Shown one piece after another: positions 36,791-44,672 of a stretch of DNA of 64,000 bases. The translations under genes were made by a program, and so were the position numbers. The notes beneath the pieces were generated by a model. It was not told where the DNA came from. It was given only the letters and a program-made list of their open reading frames with translations, and searched no databases. The DNA comes from Paludibacteraceae bacterium (lineage in GTDB: Bacteria > Bacteroidota > Bacteroidia > Bacteroidales > Paludibacteraceae), in the NCBI GenBank assembly GCA_017559385.1, contig JAFYSK010000068.1:1-64000 (forward strand). Reading direction: 5' to 3'. How positions within the stretch are numbered: the stretch's first letter is position 1; each line of letters starts with the position of its first letter.

Positions 36791-38290
36791 ATGAAACTTC
36801 AAGAATTGCTCCAAGGCTTTCAGGTGTTGCAAACACTAGGTAGCACCGACATCGAGGTCAGCGGTATCCAATCCGATTCGCGCCGTGTAGCTCCAGGCGA
36901 CATATTCGTGGCTCAAGCAGGCACTGTGGTAGACGGACATGCCTTCATCCCCCAATGCATCGAAAAGGGGGCTAGCGTCATTGTACTGGACAACCCTAGT
37001 CACATGCCTACCACCCCCGATAAGGCTACCTATTTGCTCGTTAAAAGCAGCGACGAGGCTTTGGGCAAGATGGCTCACAACTGGTATGGTCAACCATCCA
37101 AGTCGCTCCAACTAGTGGGCGTAACCGGTACCAACGGCAAAACCACCACTGCCACACTGCTCTACCGCCTCTTCAAGGAGTTGGGACACAAGGTAGGATT
37201 ATTATCCACCGTTATCAACTATGTTGATGATCAGGCTATCCCTGCCACCCATACCACACCCGACGCACTATCGCTCAATGCCCTACTTGCGCAAATGGTT
37301 CAGGCCGGTTGCACCTATGCATTCATGGAGGTCAGCAGCCATGCCATCGCACAACAACGCATTGCCGGATTGGAGTTCGCAGGCGCACTCTTTACCAATC
37401 TCACGCGAGATCATATGGACTACCATAAGACCTTTGATCACTATCGTGATACCAAGAAGGCCCTCTTCGATCATCTTGACAAGCAGGCCTTTGCCATCAC
37501 CAATATTGATGACAAGAACGGCCTAGTCATGACCCAAAACACCCGTGCGCATGTCTATACCTACTCCACTCGCAGCATGGCCGACTTCCGCGGCAAGATA
37601 TTGGAGGAAGGTTTTGACGGCATGCTACTACGTATGCAAAGCATCATGGGTGCGGTCAACACCGAGGTGTTCGTTCCACTGGTAGGACGCTTCAATGTAA
37701 GCAATCTGCTGCTGATCTATGGTTGCGGTGTCGCTCTGGGCGTTGATGCCATGGAGGTATTGCGCATACTCAGCGGACTGGCGCCTGTTAATGGCCGTTT
37801 CGAGACCATTCATTCTCAAAAAGGCTGGACCGGAATCATCGACTACGCCCACACACCCGACGCTGTGGAGAATGTGCTACGTACTATTGGTGAGATAGTA
37901 TCTTCCAATGCAGCCAAACGCGAAAAGCCTGCACAGGTCATCACCGTCGTTGGATGCGGAGGTAATCGCGATAAGGGCAAACGCCCTATCATGGCTCGTA
38001 TAGCTTTTGATCATAGTACCCAACTGATTCTTACATCCGATAACCCACGCGACGAAGAGCCACATGCTATCCTGCAGGATATGGCGGCTGGCCTTACCGC
38101 CGATGAGCTACATCGTGTGCTCATGATTGAAGATCGCGCTTCTGCCATCAAGACCGCCTGCGCCCTCGCGCAAACCGGCGACGTAGTGCTGATAGCGGGC
38201 AAGGGACACGAGGATTATCAAATCATCAAGGGTGTCAAATATCACTTTGACGATCACGAGATTGTTCGTGATTGCGCGCGTTTAGTTTAG
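36791..38290 (+). CDS. murE: UDP-MurNAc-L-Ala-D-Glu:meso-diaminopimelate ligase
   Basis: About 499 residues of the Mur ligase fold: N-terminal UDP-binding domain (SGIQSDSRRVAPGDIF), ATP site GVTGTNGKTTTATLL, HTTPDAL, and FMEVSSHA. The C-terminal DNPRDEEP motif is characteristic of meso-DAP-adding rather than lysine-adding MurE. It adds the third residue of the stem peptide in the cytosol. ATG 36791 gives the normal N-terminus (MKLQELLQGF); the upstream in-frame ATG 36725 lies within ftsI. Confidence 0.95.
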   Translation: MKLQELLQGFQVLQTLGSTDIEVSGIQSDSRRVAPGDIFVAQAGTVVDGHAFIPQCIEKGASVIVLDNPSHMPTTPDKATYLLVKSSDEALGKMAHNWYGQPSKSLQLVGVTGTNGKTTTATLLYRLFKELGHKVGLLSTVINYVDDQAIPATHTTPDALSLNALLAQMVQAGCTYAFMEVSSHAIAQQRIAGLEFAGALFTNLTRDHMDYHKTFDHYRDTKKALFDHLDKQAFAITNIDDKNGLVMTQNTRAHVYTYSTRSMADFRGKILEEGFDGMLLRMQSIMGAVNTEVFVPLVGRFNVSNLLLIYGCGVALGVDAMEVLRILSGLAPVNGRFETIHSQKGWTGIIDYAHTPDAVENVLRTIGEIVSSNAAKREKPAQVITVVGCGGNRDKGKRPIMARIAFDHSTQLILTSDNPRDEEPHAILQDMAAGLTADELHRVLMIEDRASAIKTACALAQTGDVVLIAGKGHEDYQIIKGVKYHFDDHEIVRDCARLV

Positions 38291-38316
38291 TGTTTTAGTG
38301 TTAGTGTTTAGAGATT

Positions 38317-39588
38317 ATGTTATACCAATTATTTAGTCATTTCAACGATTTTCCAGGCGCTGGCCTGATGAATTACATCTCTTTCCGTGCCGTTGTGGCA
38401 GGTGTGTTAGCTATGTGCATCAGCATATGGATCGGACGCTGGTTTATTCACCTTTTGCAACGCAAACACATCTCCGAAACGCAACGCGACGAAAGCATTG
38501 ACCCATTCAATGTGGCCAAGAAGGGTGTACCTACCATGGGTGGTGTTGTCATTATTGCTGCCATCATCATCCCATGTCTGCTCATGGGTAAACTAAGCAA
38601 TATCTACATGCTACTCATGATGCTCACCACCATCATCTTGGGCTCTATCGGTTTTGCCGACGACTATATCAAGACTTTCCGCAAGAACAAAGACGGACTC
38701 AACGGTTGGATTAAGATTGCAGGCCAAATCACTCTAGGTCTGATTGTAGGACTCACCCTGCGTTATAGCCCAGAGGTAGTGATGAACGAGCGCGTCAACA
38801 GCCATATTGAGAACAACATCACTGTCTTTGAGAAGTCGCCTGAGGTCAAATCCACTCGCACCACTATTCCGTTCTTCAAGTCGCACGACTTCAATTATGC
38901 CGATATATTCTCTTTCCTCGGCGAGGAAAACAAATACCGCGCAGGCTGGATCTTCTTCGTTATCCTTACCATCTTGGTCGTAGCGGCAGTCAGCAATGGT
39001 GCCAACCTCAACGATGGTATGGACGGCATGTGTGCCGGCAACTCCGCCATCATGGGATTAGCCTTGCTGGTGCTAGCATACATCAGTGGTAGCGTGGTCT
39101 TCTCCGACTACTTTGATATCATGTATATCCCTGGGAGCGAAGAGCTGACTGTCTTCCTGGCCTCCTTCATCGGTGCCCTCGTTGGTTTCCTGTGGTGGAA
39201 CGGTTTTCCTGCTCAAGTCTTCATGGGCGACACTGGCAGCCTCACCATTGGCGGCATCATTGGCGTCAGCGCTGTCATCATCCACAAGGAACTACTATTG
39301 CCTATCTTATGCGGTGTGTTTGTCATGGAGAGCCTCAGCGTGATTCTACAAACACAGGTGTATCGCTTCGCTAAAAAGAAAGGCACCCACCTACGCATTT
39401 GGAAACGTGCACCAATACACGATCATTTCCGCACCTCTATCGATCAGGTACACAAGATCGATCCTACCTGCAAGATCCTGTTCAAGGGTCGTGGTCCATT
39501 ACAACATGAGACCAAGATTGTTCTTCGCTTCTGGCTTATCACCATCATCCTTGCAGCATTGACTATCCTAACACTCAAAATACGATAA
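38317..39588 (+). CDS. mraY: Phospho-MurNAc-pentapeptide transferase
   Basis: 423 residues with about ten membrane helices. It transfers phospho-MurNAc-pentapeptide to undecaprenyl phosphate, making lipid I. Signatures are KKGVPTMGGVVI, the acidic FADDYIKTFRKNKDGLNG, NLNDGMDGM and the C-terminal HLRIWKRAPIHDHF histidine cluster. It is longer than E. coli MraY (360); the extra residues lie in the loop around NSHIENNITVFEKSPEVKS (about 150-190), an insert I recall as usual in Bacteroidota. The 26-bp spacer after murE is made of gtttagt-type repeats. Confidence 0.95.
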   Translation: MLYQLFSHFNDFPGAGLMNYISFRAVVAGVLAMCISIWIGRWFIHLLQRKHISETQRDESIDPFNVAKKGVPTMGGVVIIAAIIIPCLLMGKLSNIYMLLMMLTTIILGSIGFADDYIKTFRKNKDGLNGWIKIAGQITLGLIVGLTLRYSPEVVMNERVNSHIENNITVFEKSPEVKSTRTTIPFFKSHDFNYADIFSFLGEENKYRAGWIFFVILTILVVAAVSNGANLNDGMDGMCAGNSAIMGLALLVLAYISGSVVFSDYFDIMYIPGSEELTVFLASFIGALVGFLWWNGFPAQVFMGDTGSLTIGGIIGVSAVIIHKELLLPILCGVFVMESLSVILQTQVYRFAKKKGTHLRIWKRAPIHDHFRTSIDQVHKIDPTCKILFKGRGPLQHETKIVLRFWLITIILAALTILTLKIR

Positions 39589-39593
39589 CCACT

Positions 39594-40958
39594 ATGAAAA
39601 GTATTGATCGCTCAGCTCAGAGCGCAAAACGAATTGTTATTCTCGGCGCCGGCGAATCCGGCACAGGAGCAGCTATCCTGGCACAACAAAAGGGCATGGA
39701 TGTCTTTGTCAGTGACATGGGCGCCATCTCCCCAGCCTACCAGGCGCTACTCAACCAGCATCAAATAGCCTGGGAACAGGGCCAACATACGGCCGAACTG
39801 ATACTCAATGCCGACGAGGTCATCAAGTCGCCTGGCATACCCCTGACCACCCCACTCATGCGTCAGCTGATTGCACAAGGCACACCTATCATCTCCGAGA
39901 TTGAGTTTGCGGCGCGTTATACCCATGCCAAGATGATCTGCATCACGGGCTCCAACGGTAAAACCACCACGACATCCTTGCTCTTTGATATGTTGCGCCG
40001 TGCCGGACTAGATGTCGGATTGGCAGGAAATATCGGCAACTCGCTGGCCTTGCAGGTAGCACAAGAAGACCATGCCTACTATGTCATTGAGCTCTCTTCC
40101 TTCCAACTAGACAACTGCTACGATTTCAAGGCAGATATTGCCATCTTACTCAATATCACCCCAGATCACCTCGATCGCTACAACTACGAGTTCCAGAACT
40201 ACATCGATGCCAAGTTCCGCATCACGCAGAACCAGACCGCTAGTGATGCGTTCATCTATTGGAGCGAGGACCCTATCATCGATCGCGAGATCGCACGCAT
40301 CCATCCCCAAGCCACACTCTACCCTTTTGGTAGCAACCAGCAGAACATGGCCTACACCGATGGCAAACAACTCATTATCAACGCACAAGAGCATATCGAG
40401 CCACTAGCTATTCCGCTAGACGAACTCAGCCTACAAGGTAAACACAATCAATACAATTCTATGGCGGCCGGACTAGCGGCGCAGATCTTGCATATCGACA
40501 ACGAGGTCATACGCCAGAGTCTCCAGCAGTTTGCCGGTGTCAACCACCGCCTACAATATGTGGCCACCGTACGCGGCGTACGCTATATCAACGATTCCAA
40601 GGCCACCAATGTCAACTCATGCTGGTATGCACTCGAAAGCATGAACACCCCTACCATACTCATCCTAGGTGGTACTGACAAGGGCAACGATTACTCCGAG
40701 ATCGACCAACTGGTGCATGACAAATGCTGCCACCTCATCTTCATGGGCGTGGACAACAGCAAGCTCATACAACATTTCACCCCATCCGGCATACCATTCA
40801 CCTCGGTGAACAACCTACATGATGCCGTACAATGCGCCTACCAAGTAGCACAATCCGGACAAACCGTTTTATTGTCACCTTGTTGCGCTAGTTTCGATTT
40901 GTTCAAAAATTACGAGGACCGTGGCGACCAGTTCATGGCAGCGGTTCGCCAGCTATAA
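39594..40958 (+). CDS. murD: UDP-MurNAc-L-alanine:D-glutamate ligase
   Basis: 454 residues. It has an N-terminal Rossmann-like domain (IVILGAGESGTGAAILA), ATP-binding ICITGSNGKTTTTSLL, central NITPDHLDRY and NQYNSMAAGLAAQ, and the C-terminal domain with YINDSKATNVNSCWYAL and LLSPCCASFDLFKNYEDRG. It adds D-Glu to UDP-MurNAc-L-Ala. Five bases separate it from mraY. Confidence 0.95.
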   Translation: MKSIDRSAQSAKRIVILGAGESGTGAAILAQQKGMDVFVSDMGAISPAYQALLNQHQIAWEQGQHTAELILNADEVIKSPGIPLTTPLMRQLIAQGTPIISEIEFAARYTHAKMICITGSNGKTTTTSLLFDMLRRAGLDVGLAGNIGNSLALQVAQEDHAYYVIELSSFQLDNCYDFKADIAILLNITPDHLDRYNYEFQNYIDAKFRITQNQTASDAFIYWSEDPIIDREIARIHPQATLYPFGSNQQNMAYTDGKQLIINAQEHIEPLAIPLDELSLQGKHNQYNSMAAGLAAQILHIDNEVIRQSLQQFAGVNHRLQYVATVRGVRYINDSKATNVNSCWYALESMNTPTILILGGTDKGNDYSEIDQLVHDKCCHLIFMGVDNSKLIQHFTPSGIPFTSVNNLHDAVQCAYQVAQSGQTVLLSPCCASFDLFKNYEDRGDQFMAAVRQL

Positions 40959-40972
40959 TACCTCCTATCACT

Positions 40973-42232
40973 ATGAAGAATAACCTCACCCACAAGATCC
41001 GCCAGCAGTGCCAGTACGTTGACCGTGTCTATTGGCTTCTGTTTGGTTTACTCATCATCGTGGCGATCCTTGCATTGTTTTCGGCCAGCAGCACCCTGGC
41101 TTTTGCCCATGGCAATACATTGTCACCTATTCTCAACCAGATGCTCTTCATCTGCGCGGGTGTGTTGGTGGCTTTCATCGTGCAGTTTATTCCTAGCCAC
41201 TATATCCGTATATGTGGTTATATTGGCTTATTGATATCCATAGGCATGCTTTTGCTTACCTATGCGGGCATGGGTGTCACCATCAACGGCGCTACGCGTT
41301 GGTTGCGTATTGGTGGCATCGTGTTCCAGCCATCCGAGTTGGCCAAGCTCACCCTGATTATCGTGGTTGCCGACTTGCTTAGTCGAATCAAGAACAAAGA
41401 CGATGAAAAGAAGTATTTCTTCATCGTACTAGGCATCACGGGTTTCGTCTGCCTACTAATTTTGTTCAACAACCTATCCACCACCCTTCTGCTAGGCGGC
41501 ATCGTGTTCTTGCTCTTTTTCTTGGCGCGTGTGCATATCAAGTATTGGGGCTCAGTATTATTGATTACGATTGGCCTACTAGTAGGCGGTTATTTCTTGG
41601 TCAAGGAGGTCTATGTCAAGCCCGGACGACAGATCGAAGCCTCACTCATGCAACGCGCCATCACATGGGTCAACCGTGTGGATGCCATGGTTGAGGAGTT
41701 CAAGGCTCCGGGAGATAGCAAGCAGTCGCTCGAGGAGAACTACCAACGAACCATCGCCAAGGTGGCCATTGCACATGGCGGAGCTTCGCCTGTTGGCGTA
41801 CTACCTGGCAACAGCACCGAGCGTGACTTTCTGCCGCAAGCTTTTGCCGATTATATTTTTGCCATTATCGTCGAAGAATCCGGCCTTATTGGTTCCTTCC
41901 TGCTCATGCTCTTATACCTATCTATCTTGTTCCGATCGTGCTTGATCAGTAGCAAGTATGCCGACTATTCAGCCATGCTCATGGTCATGGGCCTAGCCCT
42001 TATGCTCACCTGCCAAGCGCTTGTCAGTATGATGGTTTCGGTAGGTATAGGACCTGTCACAGGCCAGCCCCTGCCACTCATCAGCCGTGGTGGTACCAGT
42101 GCCCTGGTTACTAGCCTATATTTCGGCATTATCATGTGTGTGGCGCGCGAGCAGAACGAACTGCGCATTCGCCAACAACGTAGTATCGTCAACAGCCAAA
42201 AGGATGTACCTGATATCAATTTAGATGACTGA
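40973..42232 (+). CDS. ftsW: Peptidoglycan glycosyltransferase FtsW
   Basis: 419 residues of the SEDS family with about ten membrane helices. Diagnostic segments are GATRWLRIGGIVFQPSELAKL, LPGNSTERDFLPQAFADYIFAIIVEESGL and the C-terminal GPVTGQPLPLISRGGTS. It polymerises lipid II at the septum with FtsI as its partner. The last bases overlap the possible upstream start of murG. Confidence 0.95.
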   Translation: MKNNLTHKIRQQCQYVDRVYWLLFGLLIIVAILALFSASSTLAFAHGNTLSPILNQMLFICAGVLVAFIVQFIPSHYIRICGYIGLLISIGMLLLTYAGMGVTINGATRWLRIGGIVFQPSELAKLTLIIVVADLLSRIKNKDDEKKYFFIVLGITGFVCLLILFNNLSTTLLLGGIVFLLFFLARVHIKYWGSVLLITIGLLVGGYFLVKEVYVKPGRQIEASLMQRAITWVNRVDAMVEEFKAPGDSKQSLEENYQRTIAKVAIAHGGASPVGVLPGNSTERDFLPQAFADYIFAIIVEESGLIGSFLLMLLYLSILFRSCLISSKYADYSAMLMVMGLALMLTCQALVSMMVSVGIGPVTGQPLPLISRGGTSALVTSLYFGIIMCVAREQNELRIRQQRSIVNSQKDVPDINLDD

Positions 42233-42257
42233 TCAACCCCTTTCAATCCATACCAAT

Positions 42258-43382
42258 ATGAAAGTACTCATTTCCGGAGGCGGAACAGGAGGTCATATTT
42301 TCCCTGCCGTCAGTATTGCCAACGCATTGCGCGAGTTAGATCCTAGTTGCGAAATCCTCTTTGTCGGCGCCGAGGGCCGTATGGAGATGGAGCGTGTACC
42401 TCAATCTGGCTATCCCATCGTAGGCCTGCCTGTTCGCGGACTCGATCGCAAGAAGATTTGGCGCAATATCGGTGTGGCCATTGATTTTGTTCGTTCCATG
42501 CGTCAGGTTCGCCGTATCATTCGCGATTTTCGTCCGGATGTAGGTGTTGGTGTAGGCGGTTATGCCAGTGGTGCTGCCATGAAAGTGGCTGCCCGCATGG
42601 GCGTACCTATCCTATTGCAGGAGCAAAACGGTTTTGCCGGTGTCACCAACAAGATGCTCAGGAATGACGCTGCCAAGATTTGCGTAGCATACGAGGGTAT
42701 GGAACGTTTCTTCCCAGCCGACAAACTCATCCTGACCGGCAACCCTGTGCGACAGAACCTCAAGGATGGCACACCTGAACAGGCCATCCAGTATTTTAAT
42801 GATACCTTTGGTGTACAGTTCACCACCCAGCGCAAGACCTTGCTCATCATCGGCGGTAGCCTAGGTGCCCGCACCATCAATGATAGTATAAAAGCTAACC
42901 TAAAGGCTTTAATAGACAGTGGTATACAAGTCATATGGCAGACAGGTAAATACTATTTTGAAGACTGCAAACAGGCTCTCAACTCTCAACTCTCAACTCT
43001 CAACACTCAACACTCAACTATTATCTGCACCGATTTCATCAGTCAAATGCCGCAGGCCTATGCATTGGCCGACCTAGTCATCTCGCGTGCCGGAGCATCC
43101 TCTATCTCCGAGCTCTGTTTGCTGGGCAAAGCCTCTATCCTGGTGCCTTCGCCTAATGTAGCCGAAGACCACCAGACGCACAATGCCATGGCGCTTGTTC
43201 GTCGCGACGCTGCCGTCCTGGTCAAGGATGTGGAGGCGCATAGCCTACTCGTGCCAACAGCCCTGCAACTTATAGCCGACGATGCGCAACTGACCAACCT
43301 ACAGCACAACATCCTCACGCTGGCCCTACCCGATTCGGCCAACTTAATTGCACAAGAGGTCATCAAACTGGCCAAGAAATAA
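42258..43382 (+). CDS. murG: UDP-GlcNAc:lipid I N-acetylglucosaminyltransferase, with repeat-encoded insert
   Basis: 374 residues, GT28 family: MKVLISGGGTGGHIFPA, then PDVGVGVGGYASGAAM, and the C-terminal UDP-binding ADLVISRAGASSISELCLLGKASILVPSP. It makes lipid II at the cytoplasmic face. About residues 240-254 (LNSQLSTLNTQHST) are encoded by six 7-bp repeats (42976-43017; exactly 14 codons) inside the C-terminal domain, where orthologues are shorter to my knowledge. ATG 42258 gives the canonical N-terminus; ATG 42225 in ftsW is less likely. It is the last wall gene here; murC and ftsQAZ do not follow. Confidence 0.93.
   Translation: MKVLISGGGTGGHIFPAVSIANALRELDPSCEILFVGAEGRMEMERVPQSGYPIVGLPVRGLDRKKIWRNIGVAIDFVRSMRQVRRIIRDFRPDVGVGVGGYASGAAMKVAARMGVPILLQEQNGFAGVTNKMLRNDAAKICVAYEGMERFFPADKLILTGNPVRQNLKDGTPEQAIQYFNDTFGVQFTTQRKTLLIIGGSLGARTINDSIKANLKALIDSGIQVIWQTGKYYFEDCKQALNSQLSTLNTQHSTIICTDFISQMPQAYALADLVISRAGASSISELCLLGKASILVPSPNVAEDHQTHNAMALVRRDAAVLVKDVEAHSLLVPTALQLIADDAQLTNLQHNILTLALPDSANLIAQEVIKLAKK
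42976..43017 (+). repeat. Six 7-bp repeats inside murG
   Basis: ctctcaa four times then cactcaa twice, 42 bp, so the frame is kept. The unit is the reverse complement of the gagagtt-type units at 2706-2740. Confidence 0.9.
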
Positions 43383-43421
43383 AAAAAATGAGACTGCCCA
43401 TATGGACAGTCTCATTTTTTT
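43383..43421. terminator. Bidirectional terminator after murG
   Basis: Stem AAAAAATGAGACTG with its complement, loop around CCATATGG, and runs of A and T on the two sides. It ends the murG message and the convergent DUF2147 gene. Confidence 0.9.
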
Positions 43422-43435
43422 ATCGGGCCATCAGA

Positions 43436-43861
43436 TTACTTACGCACCCATGTTTGGCTACGACCTAAGATGCCTGCTTTATCCAGTGATCCACGAAGCA
43501 CTAGTTTACCATTCTTGATAGACATTTTTGCATAATACAGTTTTCCGTTGGCTGGATCTAGGATCTTACCACCTTGCAGTTCTTCTCCCTTCAATTGCAT
43601 GTCTCTTACAATGACCAAGCCCACAACAGGTTTGTTGTGGTCATTACCGGTGCAAGCGGTGCATACTGAATTAGGGTTCTCGAATAGGGTTTTGATTTTT
43701 CCGTAGTACAATCCGTTATTGCCTTTGTAAATATTTACCACAGATTTCTTCTCACCCGATTCATCATCAATTGTTACCCACTCGCCTAGGAAAGCTGATT
43801 GTGCACTTGCTATCGCTGCAAACATGCAAGCGATCAACAAAAATAAACTTCTCATTTTCAT
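43436..43861 (-). CDS. Exported DUF2147 family protein
   Basis: 141 residues with a signal peptide (SLFLLIACMFAAIASA). The body begins FLGEWVTIDDESGEKKSVVNIYK and contains LYYGKIKTLF, PVVGLVIVRDM and GKILDPANGKLYYAKM, the hallmarks of DUF2147, a small beta-barrel-like periplasmic domain of unknown function. A Cys pair in SVCTACTGND could form a disulfide. It is monocistronic, with its own promoter and a 20-bp perfect palindrome at the predicted transcript start, so it is probably specifically regulated. Confidence 0.85.
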   Translation of the reverse strand: MKMRSLFLLIACMFAAIASAQSAFLGEWVTIDDESGEKKSVVNIYKGNNGLYYGKIKTLFENPNSVCTACTGNDHNKPVVGLVIVRDMQLKGEELQGGKILDPANGKLYYAKMSIKNGKLVLRGSLDKAGILGRSQTWVRK

Positions 43862-43894
43862 CTTTTTAATAGTTTAAATATGAATATATTATTT

Positions 43895-43914
43895 CGGTTA
43901 TGAATTCATAACCG
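43895..43914. promoter_or_regulatory. 20-bp perfect palindrome at the DUF2147 transcription start
   Basis: CGGTTATGAATTCATAACCG, directly downstream of the minus-strand TATCTTTG (43918-43925), so it spans the predicted start site. It is a candidate repressor operator or 5' RNA hairpin. Confidence 0.65.
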
Positions 43915-43917
43915 CTG

Positions 43918-43949
43918 CAAAGATATATAAAAAACTTCGAATAAACCAA
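43918..43949 (-). promoter_or_regulatory. Promoter of the DUF2147 gene
   Basis: On the minus strand: TTG (43947-43949), 21-nt spacer, TATCTTTG (43918-43925). Confidence 0.72.
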
Positions 43950-44013
43950 ATTTTGCCTAAAAAATAAAATAAACGCGTGATTTCGATAATTTTACACAAA
44001 ATATGAATCATAT

Positions 44014-44044
44014 TTGTGTATTTGCAAAAAAAACATTACCTTTG
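44014..44044 (+). promoter_or_regulatory. Promoter of rdgB and the PorZ-like gene
   Basis: TTG 44014-44016, 20-nt spacer, TACCTTTG 44037-44044, about 21 nt before the rdgB ATG. Confidence 0.82.
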
Positions 44045-44065
44045 CAGTCGCATAGTAGATAGATT

Positions 44066-44659
44066 ATGACATTAGTATTTGCATCCAACAATCAGCATAA
44101 GCTTCAGGAGGTTCGCCAGATCCTACCGGAGCATATCACTGTCCTATCGCTCAAGGACATCGGTTTCCACCACGATATTGACGAGACGGGCCTCACGCTT
44201 GAGGAGAACTCTGCCATCAAGGCTCAAGCCATCTGGCAGTGGCTTCTCAGCCACCAGCCATCCACCCCTATCAACGGCGTCTTTGCCGATGATACTGGTT
44301 TGGAGATTGCCGCCCTAAATGGTCAACCTAGCGTACGTACTGCCCGCTGGGCAGGCGAGGAGTGCGACGACGCAGCCAATCGGCGCTTGGCCCTACAGAT
44401 GCTAGAGGGGCACACCCTACGCGATGCGCAGTTCCGCACCGTGGTCACACTCATCACTACCACTGCCACGCAGCAAGTTCAGGGCATCGTGCGCGGACGC
44501 ATTAGCCACCACGAGCAGGGACAGGGCGGATTTGGATACGACCCTATTTTTATCCCAGAGGGATACGACAAAACTTTTGCAAGTCTACCTGCTGAAATCA
44601 AGAACAGTATCAGCCACAGAGCAAGAGCTATGGAGGCACTCCGACAATTACTAGACTAA
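44066..44659 (+). CDS. rdgB: dITP/XTP pyrophosphatase (HAM1/RdgB family)
   Basis: 197 residues. Motifs are LVFASNNQHKLQEV (substrate-binding SNNxxK), the metal-binding FADDTGLEIAALNGQPSVRTARWAGE block and GGFGYDPIFIPEGYDKTFA. It hydrolyses deaminated purine nucleotides such as dITP and XTP to monophosphates, preventing their incorporation. It shares the house-cleaning role of MazG encoded at 30607. It is first in an operon with the PorZ-like gene 13 bp downstream. Confidence 0.94.
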   Translation: MTLVFASNNQHKLQEVRQILPEHITVLSLKDIGFHHDIDETGLTLEENSAIKAQAIWQWLLSHQPSTPINGVFADDTGLEIAALNGQPSVRTARWAGEECDDAANRRLALQMLEGHTLRDAQFRTVVTLITTTATQQVQGIVRGRISHHEQGQGGFGYDPIFIPEGYDKTFASLPAEIKNSISHRARAMEALRQLLD

Positions 44660-44672
44660 CACCGCTAATCAT

